Shown here piece by piece: positions 27,299 through 42,229 of a stretch of 64,000 nucleotides of DNA. This DNA is from Bradyrhizobium sp. PSBB068. Its GTDB lineage: Bacteria > Pseudomonadota > Alphaproteobacteria > Rhizobiales > Xanthobacteraceae. Under the pieces are notes generated by a model. It worked only from the letters and a program-made list of their open reading frames with translations. It was not told the DNA's origin and did not search any database. Position 1 is the first letter of the stretch, and each line of letters opens with the position of its first letter. Location: positions 3,534,001 through 3,598,000 of the forward strand of contig CP069300.1 of the NCBI GenBank assembly GCA_016839165.1, written 5' to 3'. The translations under genes were made by a program, and so were the position numbers.

Positions 27299-29368
27299 TC
27301 AGCGCCACATGCCACGCATCCGGGCGCCGATGTCGATCGGCGGCGCGCGATTGGCGGTTGAGGCTTGCGCGGCGGCGGCGCGTGGCCAGGTGGTCCGCTC
27401 GAACATCGGCAGCAGTCGCTCCGGGATGAAGCGGGTCCGCGAGGCGTACATGTGGCGGTCGCCCCTGGCGGCCTGGCCGTGGACGAAGAAGCGCTGCGGC
27501 ACCAGCAAATGCAGGTCGTCCTTGGCCCGGGTCATCGCGACATAGAGCAGGCGGCGCTCCTCCTCGAGTTCGGCCGAGGTGCCGGCACCGAGGTCGGACG
27601 GCATGCAGCCGTCGACGACGTTGAGCACATAGACCGATTTCCACTCCTGCCCCTTGGCGGAATGGATGGTCGACAGGATCAGGTAATCCTCGTCGAGCAG
27701 CGGCACGCCCGCCTGGTCGCTGGTCGCGTCGGGCGGATCGAGCGTGAGCTCGGTGAGGAAGCGTTCGCGTGACGGATAGCCGGCGGCGATCTGTTCGAGT
27801 TGGATGAGGTCGGCGCGGCGGACCTCGCTGTCTTCATGGATGCGATCGAGATGCGGCTCGTACCAGAGCCGCGCGCGCTCGATGTCGACGGGCCATTCCG
27901 AGTAGCGGAGGTTCTCGATCGCCTCGACGAACAGCCGCCAGTCGGCGCCGGCGCGGGGTGGGGCGGGCAGCGCTGCGAGCGCAGCAATCGGATCGGCGGC
28001 CTCGGCCATGCGGTCGAGTACGCGCTGTGCCGAGGCCGGCCCGACGCCGGGCAATAGATGCAGGATGCGAAAGCCCGCGACCCGGTCGCGCGGATTGGCG
28101 GCGAAGCGCAGCAGCGCCAGCATGTCCTTGACGTGCGCGGCGTCGAGGAATTTGAGGCCGCCGAATTTCACGAACGGAATATTGCGGCGAGTCAGCTCGA
28201 CCTCCAGCGGACCGCTGTGCGAGGAGGTGCGGAACAGCACCGCCTGGTGCTTCAACAGCGTGCCTTCCTCGCGATTGGCCAGCACCTGCTCGACGATGTA
28301 GCGGGCCTGATCGGCCTCGTCGCGGACCGTGACCAGCAGCGGTTTGCGGGTCGAGGTGCGGTCGCTCCACAGGTTCTTGGTGAAGCGTTCCTTGGCGAGC
28401 GAGATCACGCCGTTGGCGGCCGACAGGATCGGCTGGGTCGAGCGATAGTTGCGGTCGAGCGTGACGATCTCGGCGGCCGGGCTGAACTGGCTCGGGAAGT
28501 CGAGGATGTTGCGCACGGTGGCGGCACGGAACGAATAGATCGACTGCGCGTCGTCGCCGACCACGGTGAGCCCGTGCCCGGCCGGCTTGAGCGCGAGCAG
28601 GATCGAGGACTGCAGGCGGTTGGTGTCCTGATATTCGTCGACCATGACATGATCGAAGCGGCCGCCGATCTCCTCGGCCAGCGCGCTGTCCGTCACCATC
28701 TGCGCCCAGTAGAGCAGGAGGTCGTCGTAATCGAGCACGTTCTGCCGCTGCTTGGCTTCGACATAGGCCGCGAACAGCTGCTTCAATTCACTGGCCCAGC
28801 CGGAGCACCAGGGGAAGAACTGGCCGAGCACGGCCTCGACCGGCAGTTCCGCATTCACGCAGCGCGAATAGATCGCAAGGCAGGTGCCCTTGGTGGGGAA
28901 CCGGCTTTCGGTACGGGAGAAACCGAGATCGTGACGGACCAGGTTGATCAGGTCGGCGGAGTCCTCGCGATCATGGATCGTGAATGCCGGGTCGAGCGCG
29001 ATACGCTCGGCGAATTCGCGGAGCAGCCGCGCGCCGATGCCGTGGAACGTGCCGGCCCAATTCAGCGCATCGGTCATGACGGAGGCGCGATCGCCGAGCA
29101 CACGGCGGGCGATGCGCTCGACGCGGCCGGCCATCTCGGCCGCGGCACGCCGCGAGAAGGTCATCAACAGGATGCGGCGCGGATCGGCGCCGGCGACGAT
29201 CAGATGCGCGACGCGATGGGCGAGCGTGTTGGTCTTGCCCGAGCCCGCGCCCGCGATCACCAGCAGCGGCGCGCCGACGATGCCATCGTCGCCGACCCCG
29301 TACTCGACGGCGCGGCGCTGCTCGGAATTAAGCGCATCGAGATAGGCCGTGTTGGCAAGATCAGGCAC
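27299..29368 (-). CDS. UvrD/PcrA-type ATP-dependent DNA helicase
   Basis: A 689-residue superfamily 1A helicase. Visible in order: Q-motif LNSEQRRAVEY, Walker A AGAGSGKT near residue 40, motif Ia, Walker B MVDEYQDTN, GDDAQSIYSFR, LDRNYRSTQPIL, the TIHSAKGQEW motif, and VAMTRAK near the C-terminus. This is a full-length 3'-5' helicase of the UvrD/Rep/PcrA group used in repair and replication restart. The main UvrD of the organism is probably elsewhere; this could be a second family member. It stands alone. Confidence 0.93.
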   Translation of the reverse strand: MPDLANTAYLDALNSEQRRAVEYGVGDDGIVGAPLLVIAGAGSGKTNTLAHRVAHLIVAGADPRRILLMTFSRRAAAEMAGRVERIARRVLGDRASVMTDALNWAGTFHGIGARLLREFAERIALDPAFTIHDREDSADLINLVRHDLGFSRTESRFPTKGTCLAIYSRCVNAELPVEAVLGQFFPWCSGWASELKQLFAAYVEAKQRQNVLDYDDLLLYWAQMVTDSALAEEIGGRFDHVMVDEYQDTNRLQSSILLALKPAGHGLTVVGDDAQSIYSFRAATVRNILDFPSQFSPAAEIVTLDRNYRSTQPILSAANGVISLAKERFTKNLWSDRTSTRKPLLVTVRDEADQARYIVEQVLANREEGTLLKHQAVLFRTSSHSGPLEVELTRRNIPFVKFGGLKFLDAAHVKDMLALLRFAANPRDRVAGFRILHLLPGVGPASAQRVLDRMAEAADPIAALAALPAPPRAGADWRLFVEAIENLRYSEWPVDIERARLWYEPHLDRIHEDSEVRRADLIQLEQIAAGYPSRERFLTELTLDPPDATSDQAGVPLLDEDYLILSTIHSAKGQEWKSVYVLNVVDGCMPSDLGAGTSAELEEERRLLYVAMTRAKDDLHLLVPQRFFVHGQAARGDRHMYASRTRFIPERLLPMFERTTWPRAAAAQASTANRAPPIDIGARMRGMWR

Positions 29369-29492
29369 GAATCACCCCCAGGAAACGCCGGATGAAACGC
29401 TAACAGACATTGCGATTCAGTGGGGCAGGCGCAGCTGCGCGGACGCGGAGAAATTAGATTGACATTAACGCGCCGCGGCGCACAACCGCGCC

Positions 29493-29750
29493 ATGGGTGA
29501 CACTTCCAAATCCGACACGCCGCTGAAGGCGACATTCAAGGTGCGGCTGAATGGCGAGACGGTGACGCTCGCGACCGTCGGCCAGGCCTACCGCTTCATC
29601 AGCAATCTCAGCGCCGTCGAATGGATGGAGTTCCGCTCGCTGCACGACGACGCGCTGGCTGCGCTGGAGCGAGCCGCCGGCAACGCCATGCTGACCGTGC
29701 AGGCGACCAGCGCGCTGCGGGTGCTGTTCGTCCGCGCAAAATTGATTTGA
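29493..29750 (+). CDS. DUF982-like small protein
   Basis: An 85-residue protein with the plan of DUF982: an N-terminal strand pair (FKVRLNGETVTLATVGQAYRFI), then a helical region with an Ala-rich helix (HDDALAALERAAGNAM) and a final helix (ALRVLFVRAKLI). DUF982 proteins are abundant, of unknown function, and largely confined to Rhizobiales. No clear ribosome site precedes ATG 29493. Confidence 0.75.
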   Translation: MGDTSKSDTPLKATFKVRLNGETVTLATVGQAYRFISNLSAVEWMEFRSLHDDALAALERAAGNAMLTVQATSALRVLFVRAKLI

Positions 29751-29758
29751 AAAGAAAT

Positions 29759-29787
29759 GGGCCGCCTTTGGCCCTCCGAGGCGGCCC
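29759..29787 (-). terminator. Terminator-like hairpin between convergent small genes
   Basis: GGGCCGCCT pairs with AGGCGGCCC around an 11-base loop. On the minus strand it runs into ATTTCTTTTC, so it most likely ends transcripts of the minus-strand gene at 29913, although it sits just after the plus-strand DUF982 gene. Confidence 0.6.
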
Positions 29788-29912
29788 GAGAGTGCGGCCG
29801 AAGTGCATGGTGCGCCCGGCCGTCGCGTGTACCGCCGTTACCTTGTTTGCGGCCATAACGACAAGGGCCGTACGCAACCACCGCCGATTCGGCTGTAGCT
29901 GCCGCGCCACAA

Positions 29913-30200
29913 TCAGGAGCCGGCGTCGTCGACGAGGCGGTCATACACAAGCGCAGAGCGCATGTTGATCGTCGCGATCCTCAGGTAGCTGGGTTCGCGC
30001 ATCGCGTTGTTGAACATCAGGATCGCCGTCTTCCAATAGCCGCGCTCGCGCTGATCCGCGTTCAGCGCTGACAGATAGTCCGCCGCGTCGCCAACCGTTG
30101 CGAGTATTCGCCCGTCCTTGAGCGTGATCGGGAACGCAAGCGGCGAGCGCTTCTCCAACTCGAGCACGAAAGACTTCCCCCCCAGATCAAGCAGCGGCAA
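29913..30200 (-). CDS. Small protein, possibly DUF982-related
   Basis: A frame of up to 95 residues. The core FPITLKDGRILATVGDAADYL followed by a helix WKTAILMFNNAM and a C-terminal Arg/Ala helix has the same strand-strand-helix-helix order as DUF982 proteins such as the neighbour at 29493. No ATG is available near the domain start; the frame can start at TTG 30200 or GTG 30167. The family assignment is tentative. Confidence 0.55.
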   Translation of the reverse strand: MPLLDLGGKSFVLELEKRSPLAFPITLKDGRILATVGDAADYLSALNADQRERGYWKTAILMFNNAMREPSYLRIATINMRSALVYDRLVDDAGS

Positions 30201-30259
30201 AGCAGCAATAACAGAACAGACCCAGCTGCGCCGCTATATCAGAGCCTCAGGGGGGTGGC

Positions 30260-30460
30260 TCAGAACGAGTCCGCCAGCGCGATCTCCGCCCGGAGGGCGT
30301 CGATGCGCCGTTCGGCTTCCTCCGACGTCAAGTCGCGCGCGTACTGGTCCGGCTGATAAGCCTCCTCGGCCAGGCTCCTCAACCGCAGCGCCTGGGCGCG
30401 CGACATCAGACCGCCGAAGCGGTCCGCAACCCCGCCAAATCTCACCGCCGCTGTGCTCAT
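30260..30460 (-). CDS. DUF3072-like small protein
   Basis: A 66-residue protein from ATG 30460, which follows AGGTGG. Residues about 18-62 (LMSRAQALRLRSLAEEA ... LTSEEAERRIDALRAEI) match DUF3072, where a helix with a TxxQxxxL pattern precedes LTKxEASxxID. The family function is unknown. It is divergent from the coiled-coil gene at 30522; the shared region contains a perfect LexA-type box, so it may be damage-inducible. Confidence 0.7.
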   Translation of the reverse strand: MSTAAVRFGGVADRFGGLMSRAQALRLRSLAEEAYQPDQYARDLTSEEAERRIDALRAEIALADSF

Positions 30461-30487
30461 GGTCCACCTCACTTGCCGGATCGTGAC

Positions 30488-30516
30488 TTGACAATATGTT
30501 CTATTTTTGTTCTAAC
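30488..30516 (+). promoter_or_regulatory. Consensus-like promoter containing a LexA box
   Basis: TTGACA at 30488-30493 and TCTAAC at 30511-30516 are 17 bases apart. Between and overlapping them is GTTC-N7-GTTC (30498-30512), the operator recognised by alphaproteobacterial LexA. Initiation would occur close to ATG 30522, so the mRNA may be leaderless; no Shine-Dalgarno sequence precedes the ATG. Confidence 0.7.
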
Positions 30517-30521
30517 AACCC

Positions 30522-30836
30522 ATGGACAACAAGATCAATGAAATTCGTCGCAGGATCAGCACTTTGCGGGCTGAGATGACCTTGATCGAAGCGTCGATCC
30601 GGGACCAGGTCAATCGCGACCTGGATTGCAGCGAAGCGTCATACCGGCTGATGGCGATGCGCGCAGAGGTCGCCGAGCTGATCGGCCGATGGAAAGCCGC
30701 CGGTGGCGGCGAGCGCCTCCCGACCGTTCGCGAGCGGCTCAGCCGAAGCTATGCGGATCGCCCGATTGCATCGGTCAAGGCGGACAAGGCCAGGCCGGAC
30801 AAGCCTAAGCCCAAACCGGGCCACGCCAGGGTGTGA
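30522..30836 (+). CDS. Small coiled-coil protein, candidate SOS gene
   Basis: A 104-residue hydrophilic protein. Residues 1-60 are predicted helical with heptad-like spacing (INEIRRRISTLRAEMTLIEA ... YRLMAMRAEVAELIGRW). The C-terminal 35 residues are Lys/Pro-rich (KADKARPDKPKPKP) and could bind nucleic acid. I do not recognise a family. The promoter has a perfect GTTC-N7-GTTC box, so induction by DNA damage is the best guess about regulation. Confidence 0.7.
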   Translation: MDNKINEIRRRISTLRAEMTLIEASIRDQVNRDLDCSEASYRLMAMRAEVAELIGRWKAAGGGERLPTVRERLSRSYADRPIASVKADKARPDKPKPKPGHARV

Positions 30837-30965
30837 TCCGGCCGCCCGGTCGAACCAGCGCGGACGCGCGCTTCGAGCGTAAATCGGGTTTCCGAGTCGG
30901 AACCTGAGCCGCAGGATCGGCATTTTCTTGTGGTGAGAGCCAACACCATAGCATTGCCCAGCGCC

Positions 30966-31184
30966 ATGATCGCCGATCCGACCGCGCCACCGCGGGCATC
31001 GATGAATGACGATCGCAGCCCGCTGCTGACGCTGATCTCCTGCATCAGCTGCATCAGGACGATGCGGCTTGAGAGCAGCTATCCGGGCAGCGAGGGCAAG
31101 GACATCCTTCAATACCGCTGCGAACAATGCAGCCGCATCGAGCGGGTGCAATTGGTGCGGCGAAGCTGGCCGGCCGAACGCTAG
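30966..31184 (+). CDS. Small zinc-ribbon-like protein
   Basis: A 72-residue protein (start ATG 30966; ATG 31002 or GTG 30930 also possible). Two cysteine pairs spaced like a zinc ribbon are visible: LISCISCIRTMRL and, 22 residues on, YRCEQCSRIERVQL. This CxxC...CxxC layout suggests a single zinc site. No recognised family name. A gap of 192 bases separates it from the poly-HAMP kinase gene. Confidence 0.6.
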   Translation: MIADPTAPPRASMNDDRSPLLTLISCISCIRTMRLESSYPGSEGKDILQYRCEQCSRIERVQLVRRSWPAER

Positions 31185-31322
31185 TCCCACTCTGCGAAAA
31201 GTTACAATGCCGGGTCGGAACTTTTGGTTCCATTAGCGATTAAGTCACTCGGTTTGCGTCACAAATCGCGGTTTTGGCGTTTTCCCGCTTGAATCGATCA
31301 AGAGCAATCATTCTTATGGTCA

Positions 31323-31361
31323 CACTGGCTTTTCCGAGTCTTTAGGATTCGTAAGCCAGTG
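31323..31361 (+). promoter_or_regulatory. Stem-loop directly before the kinase ribosome-binding site
   Basis: CACTGGCTT (31323-31331) and AAGCCAGTG (31353-31361) form a 9-bp perfect stem with a 21-base loop. It ends just before AGGGGAA and the ATG at 31377. It could control translation of the very large kinase or be an operator. Confidence 0.5.
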
Positions 31362-31376
31362 CGTAGGGGAAATTAC

Positions 31377-37670
<6,294 letters not shown>

Positions 37671-37683
37671 TCGGCGATCGAAC

Positions 37684-39180
37684 ATGATGGACCATGAAAA
37701 GGTAAATATCCTTCTGGTCGATGACCAGCCGGCGAAGCTGCTGGCTTACGAGGTCATCCTGAAGGAACTCGGCGAGACGCTGGTCCCGGTTTCGTCGGGC
37801 CGCGAGGCGCTCGAGTTCCTGCTCAAGAACGAAGTCGCCGTGATCCTGGTCGACGTCTGCATGCCAGAGCTCGACGGCTTCGAGCTCGCCGCGATGATCC
37901 GCGAGCATCCGCGCTTCCAGAAGACCGCGATGATCTTCATCTCGGCCATCCAGGTCAGCGACATCGACCGGCTGCGCGGCTATGAGATGGGCGCGGTCGA
38001 CTACGTCCCGGTGCCGGTCGTTCCGGAAGTGCTGCGCGCGAAAATCCGCGTGTTCGCCGAGCTCTACCGCAAGACGCGGCAGCTCGAACGCCTCAATGCC
38101 GAGCTCGAGGACCGGGTGCGTGCGCGCACCGCCGAGCTCGAGCAGTCGACCACACGGCTGGTCGAGAGCGAAGCGCGCCGCAGCATGGCGATCGCCGCAG
38201 GCAAGATGGGCTCGTGGGACTGGGACTGGGTCAACGGCGACTGGATGTGGGACGAAGGGCAGTACAAGATCTTCGGCGTCGATCCGAAATCCTTCGCGCT
38301 GACGTCGGACAATATCCAGCAACTGTTTCATCCCGACGATGTCGAGGAACTGCGCGAAGCCTGGGCCGGGTTCGGCAAGGGACAAACGTCCTATGAGGCC
38401 GAATTCCGCGTCATGCGGCCTGACGGCGAGGTGCGCTGGTGTGTCGGCACGGCTGCTGCCACCAGCGACCGGAACGGCAGGGTGGTGCGGGTCAGCGGCG
38501 TCACCGTCGACATCACCGATCGCAAGAAGGCCGAGGAACGGCAGAGCCTGTTGACCCGCGAGGTCGACCATCGCGCCAAGAACGCGCTCGCACTGGCGCA
38601 ATCGATCGTACGGCTGACGCGCGCGCAGAACGTCACCGCCTATGTGCGGGCGGTCGAGGGCCGGATCACGGCGCTGGCGCGCGTGCACACCGTGCTGTCG
38701 CTGTCGAGCTGGCAGGGCGCCGAGATCCGCCGGCTGGTGACCGAGGAGATCGCACCTTATTCCGAAGCCGGACAGATCCAGATCGATGGCGCGGAGGTGC
38801 AGTTGCAGCCCGCGACCGCGCAGACGTTGGCGCTGGCGCTGCACGAGCTCGTCACCAACTCCGCCAAATACGGCAGCCTGTCGGTGTTGCCGGGCCGGCT
38901 CGCGATTACCTGGGAAGTGCAGGACGAGACGCTGATCCTGGCCTGGGTGGAGTCCGGCGGGCCTCCGGTGACCAAGCCGAAGCAGAAAGGTTTCGGCACG
39001 CGAAGCGTCATCGCCAGCATCGAGACCCAGCTCGGCGGCCGGGCTGACTTCGATTGGCGCGCCGAGGGCCTGATCTGCCGGCTCACGGTTCCTCTCAAGG
39101 CGATGGCTGGAGAAACCGCGGTCTATCCCGACCTGTCGGCGGCCGCCCAACGCAAGCCGATGGTCAGCTCCAGGGTTTGA
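37684..39180 (+). CDS. Response regulator / PAS / HWE-family histidine kinase
   Basis: A 498-residue protein. REC domain (residues 1-125: LLVDDQPAK, LVDVCMPELDG with the phosphorylatable Asp), a coiled coil (about 130-170), a PAS domain with PAC motif (about 175-290), and an HWE-type kinase domain starting REVDHRAKNALALAQS (phospho-acceptor His) with HELVTNSAKYG as N-box. HWE kinases are frequent in Rhizobiales, often working in light, stress and general stress (PhyR/EcfG) pathways. It lies 13 bases after the poly-HAMP kinase, so the two likely form one phosphorelay. Confidence 0.93.
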   Translation: MMDHEKVNILLVDDQPAKLLAYEVILKELGETLVPVSSGREALEFLLKNEVAVILVDVCMPELDGFELAAMIREHPRFQKTAMIFISAIQVSDIDRLRGYEMGAVDYVPVPVVPEVLRAKIRVFAELYRKTRQLERLNAELEDRVRARTAELEQSTTRLVESEARRSMAIAAGKMGSWDWDWVNGDWMWDEGQYKIFGVDPKSFALTSDNIQQLFHPDDVEELREAWAGFGKGQTSYEAEFRVMRPDGEVRWCVGTAAATSDRNGRVVRVSGVTVDITDRKKAEERQSLLTREVDHRAKNALALAQSIVRLTRAQNVTAYVRAVEGRITALARVHTVLSLSSWQGAEIRRLVTEEIAPYSEAGQIQIDGAEVQLQPATAQTLALALHELVTNSAKYGSLSVLPGRLAITWEVQDETLILAWVESGGPPVTKPKQKGFGTRSVIASIETQLGGRADFDWRAEGLICRLTVPLKAMAGETAVYPDLSAAAQRKPMVSSRV

Positions 39181-39323
39181 TCCCGCGCCCATCGATCATC
39201 AAGCCGGGTGATCCGACGCGCAGCGCCTCCAACGACAACGACGCAGACGACATTGTGACCGCAGCCGGCGGTCGAACCGCGCTATGAACTCTGCAACTGA
39301 CGCAGACATCGCCCGAGGAGCAC

Positions 39324-40670
39324 ATGCCGAAGACGAATCTGGCCGGCGCAGGTCTGTCGGTCATTCTCCTCGCAGCCGCGATCGGTATCGGAGCGGCGGC
39401 GGCCGAGCCGGTCCTGAAAGGCACGGAGGCGTTCGGCGACTGGCAGCGCGACAGGCCGGGCACGGTGCGGCTGATCACCCCGCAAGACTTGCCCAGACCG
39501 GGGGCAACGGCCTCCAGCAGCAATGCGTCACGCGTTGTGCAGCGACCCGCCTCGGCATTGCCGCAGGTGCCGGCGGGGTTCAAGGTCGAGCTGTTCGCGA
39601 GCGGGCTGAGCGGACCGCGGACCATCCGGACCGCGCCCAATGGCGACATCTTCGTCGCGGAAACCGGTCCGGGCCGCATCCGCGTCCTGCGCAGCGCGGA
39701 CGGCGCCGCAAAGGCTGCAAACAACGAGGTCTACGCAAGCGGACTGAACCGGCCGTTCGGCATCGCGTTCTTCCCGAACGGCGACAATCCGCAATGGCTC
39801 TATGTCGCCAACACCGACAGCGTCGTGCGCTTTGCCTACCGCAACGGTGATCTCAAGGCGTCTGGAGCGCCCGAGACGATCGTGGCCCGGCTGCCGCACG
39901 GCTACGGCCATTCCACGCGCGACATCGTGTTCACGCCGGACGGCAAGCGGATGCTGGTGTCGGTCGGATCCGCGGGCAACGCAGGCGAGGGCCTCGGCCG
40001 GCCCCCGGAAGGTATCGAAGCCTGGAGCCGCGACCACGCGCTTGGCGCGGCCTGGGGCGCCGAGACCGATCGCGCCGCCGTGCTTGCGTTCGATCCCGAC
40101 GGCAAGAACCAGAAACTGTTTGCGACGGGTATCCGCAACTGCGTGGGCCTCGCGATCCAGCCGGGCAGCGGCACGCCATGGTGTTCGACCAATGAGCGCG
40201 ACGGCCGCGGCGACAACCTCGTGCCTGATTATGTGACCCGGATCCGCGAAGGCGCGTTCTACGGCTGGCCCTGGTATTACATCGGCGCCAACGAGGATCC
40301 CGCGCATGCCGGCGAGCGGCCCGACCTGAAGGACAGGGTGACGGTTCCTGACGTCTTGTTGCAGGCCCACTCGGCCTCGCTTGGCCTGACCTTCTACACC
40401 GGCAGCAGCTTTCCGCCCGAGTATCGCGGCGATGGCTTTGCTGCTGAACACGGCTCGTGGAATCGGTCGAAGCGCACCGGCTACAAGGTCATTCGCATCA
40501 GGTTGAGGGACGGCGTGCCGACCGGCGAGTACGAGGATTTCGTCACCGGCTTCGTCGTCGGCGACAACGAGGTCTGGGGCCGACCGGTTGGCGTGACCGT
40601 GGCGCGCGACGGTGCTCTGCTGGTCTCCGAAGACGGCAACGGCACGATTTGGCGGATCAGCCACGAGTAG
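39324..40670 (+). CDS. Exported sorbosone-dehydrogenase-like (glucose/sorbosone DH) protein
   Basis: A 448-residue protein with a signal peptide (SVILLAAAIGIGAAAAEP) and a six-bladed propeller of the glucose/sorbosone dehydrogenase family. Recognisable segments are GLSGPRTIRTAPNGDIFVAE, GLNRPFGIAF, FTPDGKRMLVSVGS and AAEHGSWNR. Family members are PQQ-dependent or closely related periplasmic sugar/aldose oxidoreductases; others have no proven activity. ATG 39324 follows GAGGAGC. It stands alone, with no adjacent cytochrome gene. Confidence 0.87.
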   Translation: MPKTNLAGAGLSVILLAAAIGIGAAAAEPVLKGTEAFGDWQRDRPGTVRLITPQDLPRPGATASSSNASRVVQRPASALPQVPAGFKVELFASGLSGPRTIRTAPNGDIFVAETGPGRIRVLRSADGAAKAANNEVYASGLNRPFGIAFFPNGDNPQWLYVANTDSVVRFAYRNGDLKASGAPETIVARLPHGYGHSTRDIVFTPDGKRMLVSVGSAGNAGEGLGRPPEGIEAWSRDHALGAAWGAETDRAAVLAFDPDGKNQKLFATGIRNCVGLAIQPGSGTPWCSTNERDGRGDNLVPDYVTRIREGAFYGWPWYYIGANEDPAHAGERPDLKDRVTVPDVLLQAHSASLGLTFYTGSSFPPEYRGDGFAAEHGSWNRSKRTGYKVIRIRLRDGVPTGEYEDFVTGFVVGDNEVWGRPVGVTVARDGALLVSEDGNGTIWRISHE

Positions 40671-40688
40671 CCGTTCTGTCGGACGCCG

Positions 40689-40946
40689 CTACCCCAAGCC
40701 GTCCTTGAGGCCGTATTCCTCATAGATTGTCAGCGGATTGGTATCGGGAAACAACCGGCACTTCGCCTGCGCCAGATGCAGCGTGACGGCGCCGGCCTCG
40801 CACCGCGCAGTCAGAATCTTCCGGACATCCTCCATATGCGCACGCGGCTGGTGCTTCGACGGCAACTGTTCCAGCGCAACCAGCGCCGTGGCCAGGGCCT
40901 CGGTGACCACCCACTCGTCGTGTCCGGTAATTCCCTTCCGCGGCAT
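40689..40946 (-). CDS. Small hypothetical protein (85 aa)
   Basis: An 85-residue soluble, helical protein from ATG 40946, which follows GGAGGG at seven bases (GTG 40952 is too close to it). Sequence features: HDEWVVTEALATALVALEQL and YEEYGLKDG at the C-terminus. I do not recognise the family; the strong ribosome site supports it being real. It is convergent with the sorbosone-dehydrogenase-like gene. Confidence 0.6.
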   Translation of the reverse strand: MPRKGITGHDEWVVTEALATALVALEQLPSKHQPRAHMEDVRKILTARCEAGAVTLHLAQAKCRLFPDTNPLTIYEEYGLKDGLG

Positions 40947-41058
40947 CGCCACACCCTCCGTCGCACCGGCTGCGACATTGTAGCGCGAGAGGGGTAGGGG
41001 CTGTCATCAGCCAACATGGGCAGGGCAACGCGGAACCGGTTGGCGCGCCCCTGCCACG

Positions 41059-41961
41059 ATGCGCCGCAGGGAACCAGCATGGCAGCGCGCAGCGGCAGTG
41101 ATTACAACGACGGTCGCGCCCTTCACCACCCAGCCTGCCTGGATGTTTGAACCCTATCTCTCGGCCTGGAGCCTGGTCTCCGACGGCGACGTGATCGTCA
41201 CGCACGCCGCACGGTTGCTGCCGGTGCGGCAGCACGGCGAACCGGCCATGCTCAAGCTTTCGCACGAGCCGAACGAGCGCCTCGGCGGCATCGTCATGGC
41301 GTGGTGGGATGGCGACGGCGCGGCGCGGGTCCTGGCCCGTGACGGCAAGGCGCTGCTGCTCGAACGGGCGATGGGTGCAGCGTCGCTGAGCGACATCGCC
41401 CGAACCGGCCGGGACGATGAGGCCTGCCGAATTCTCTGCGCAACAGCCGAGCGGCTGCATGCCCGGAGAGCAAAACCGAGGCCGGACTTGACGCCACTCA
41501 GAGACTGGTTTCGCGCGTTGTGGCCGGCGGCGAGAGCGCACGGCGGCATCCTGAACCGATCGGCCGACACCGCTGAGGCGCTGCTCGGCGATCCGCGCGA
41601 GATCGTGGTGCTGCATGGCGACCTGCACCATGACAATGTGCTCGACTTCGGCGCGCGCGGCTGGCTCGCGATCGATCCCAAGCATCTGGTCGGCGAGCGC
41701 GGCTTCGACTTCGCCAACATCTTCACCAACCCCGATCTTGCCGATCCGACACGGCCGGTCGCAACCGAACCCGGCCGCTTTGCGCGGCGTCTCGACGTCG
41801 TCGTGGAAACGGCGCGGCTGGATCGCCGGCGCCTGCTGTCATGGATCATCGCCTGGACAGGCTTGTCGGCAGCATGGTTCCTGGGCGATGGCGATCCGCT
41901 CGCCGAGATCGACCTTGCGATCGCACGACTTGCCGTAGCGGAGCTCGACCGGATGGCGTGA
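41059..41961 (+). CDS. APH(6)-type aminoglycoside / hydroxyurea phosphotransferase
   Basis: A 300-residue member of the aminoglycoside/hydroxyurea resistance kinase family (StrB/APH(6)-like). The catalytic loop LHGDLHHDNVLDF and the metal-binding AIDPKHLVGERGFDFANIF are intact, so an active kinase fold is expected. It may phosphorylate streptomycin or a natural metabolite; chromosomal members in soil bacteria often have unknown natural substrates. Start ATG 41059 has no clear ribosome site; GTG 41098 is an alternative. Confidence 0.87.
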   Translation: MRRREPAWQRAAAVITTTVAPFTTQPAWMFEPYLSAWSLVSDGDVIVTHAARLLPVRQHGEPAMLKLSHEPNERLGGIVMAWWDGDGAARVLARDGKALLLERAMGAASLSDIARTGRDDEACRILCATAERLHARRAKPRPDLTPLRDWFRALWPAARAHGGILNRSADTAEALLGDPREIVVLHGDLHHDNVLDFGARGWLAIDPKHLVGERGFDFANIFTNPDLADPTRPVATEPGRFARRLDVVVETARLDRRRLLSWIIAWTGLSAAWFLGDGDPLAEIDLAIARLAVAELDRMA

Positions 41962-41974
41962 AGGCGCGCAGCGA

Positions 41975-42142
41975 CTATGCCGCCGCGACGCTGGCCCCGC
42001 TCAACGACACGCTCAGGATCCGCCACTTCGAGATATCGAAGAAGTAGGCGGCCTTGATACGTGCGGACGCGGGATCCGGCGCCTGAATCGCCGTGTGGAA
42101 TTGCCGCGTTCCATCGCTCAGCGAAATCCGGAATGTCTGCAT
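41975..42142 (-). CDS. Small hypothetical protein (55 aa)
   Basis: A 55-residue protein starting at ATG 42142 behind GGAGG at ideal spacing. It shows an N-terminal strand pair (FRISLSDGTRQFHTAIQAPD) and a helix (PASARIKAAYFF), a compact alpha/beta layout. No family recognised. It is convergent with the APH(6)-like gene. Confidence 0.6.
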   Translation of the reverse strand: MQTFRISLSDGTRQFHTAIQAPDPASARIKAAYFFDISKWRILSVSLSGASVAAA

Positions 42143-42229
42143 TGGTCGAACCTCCACGCAGCCGATGCTGCGGCAAGGAGGGTTAAGATCCGGTTGCCGG
42201 TGACGGTGTCCGCGCCGCGCACGCGCGCC

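Noticed and set aside
31216..31240. Possible EcfG general-stress promoter (GGAAC ... CGAT) before the kinase
   Set aside because: The spacer and -10 do not match GGAAC-N16-17-CGTT well; GGAAC here is also part of a small GGAAC/GTTCC hairpin.
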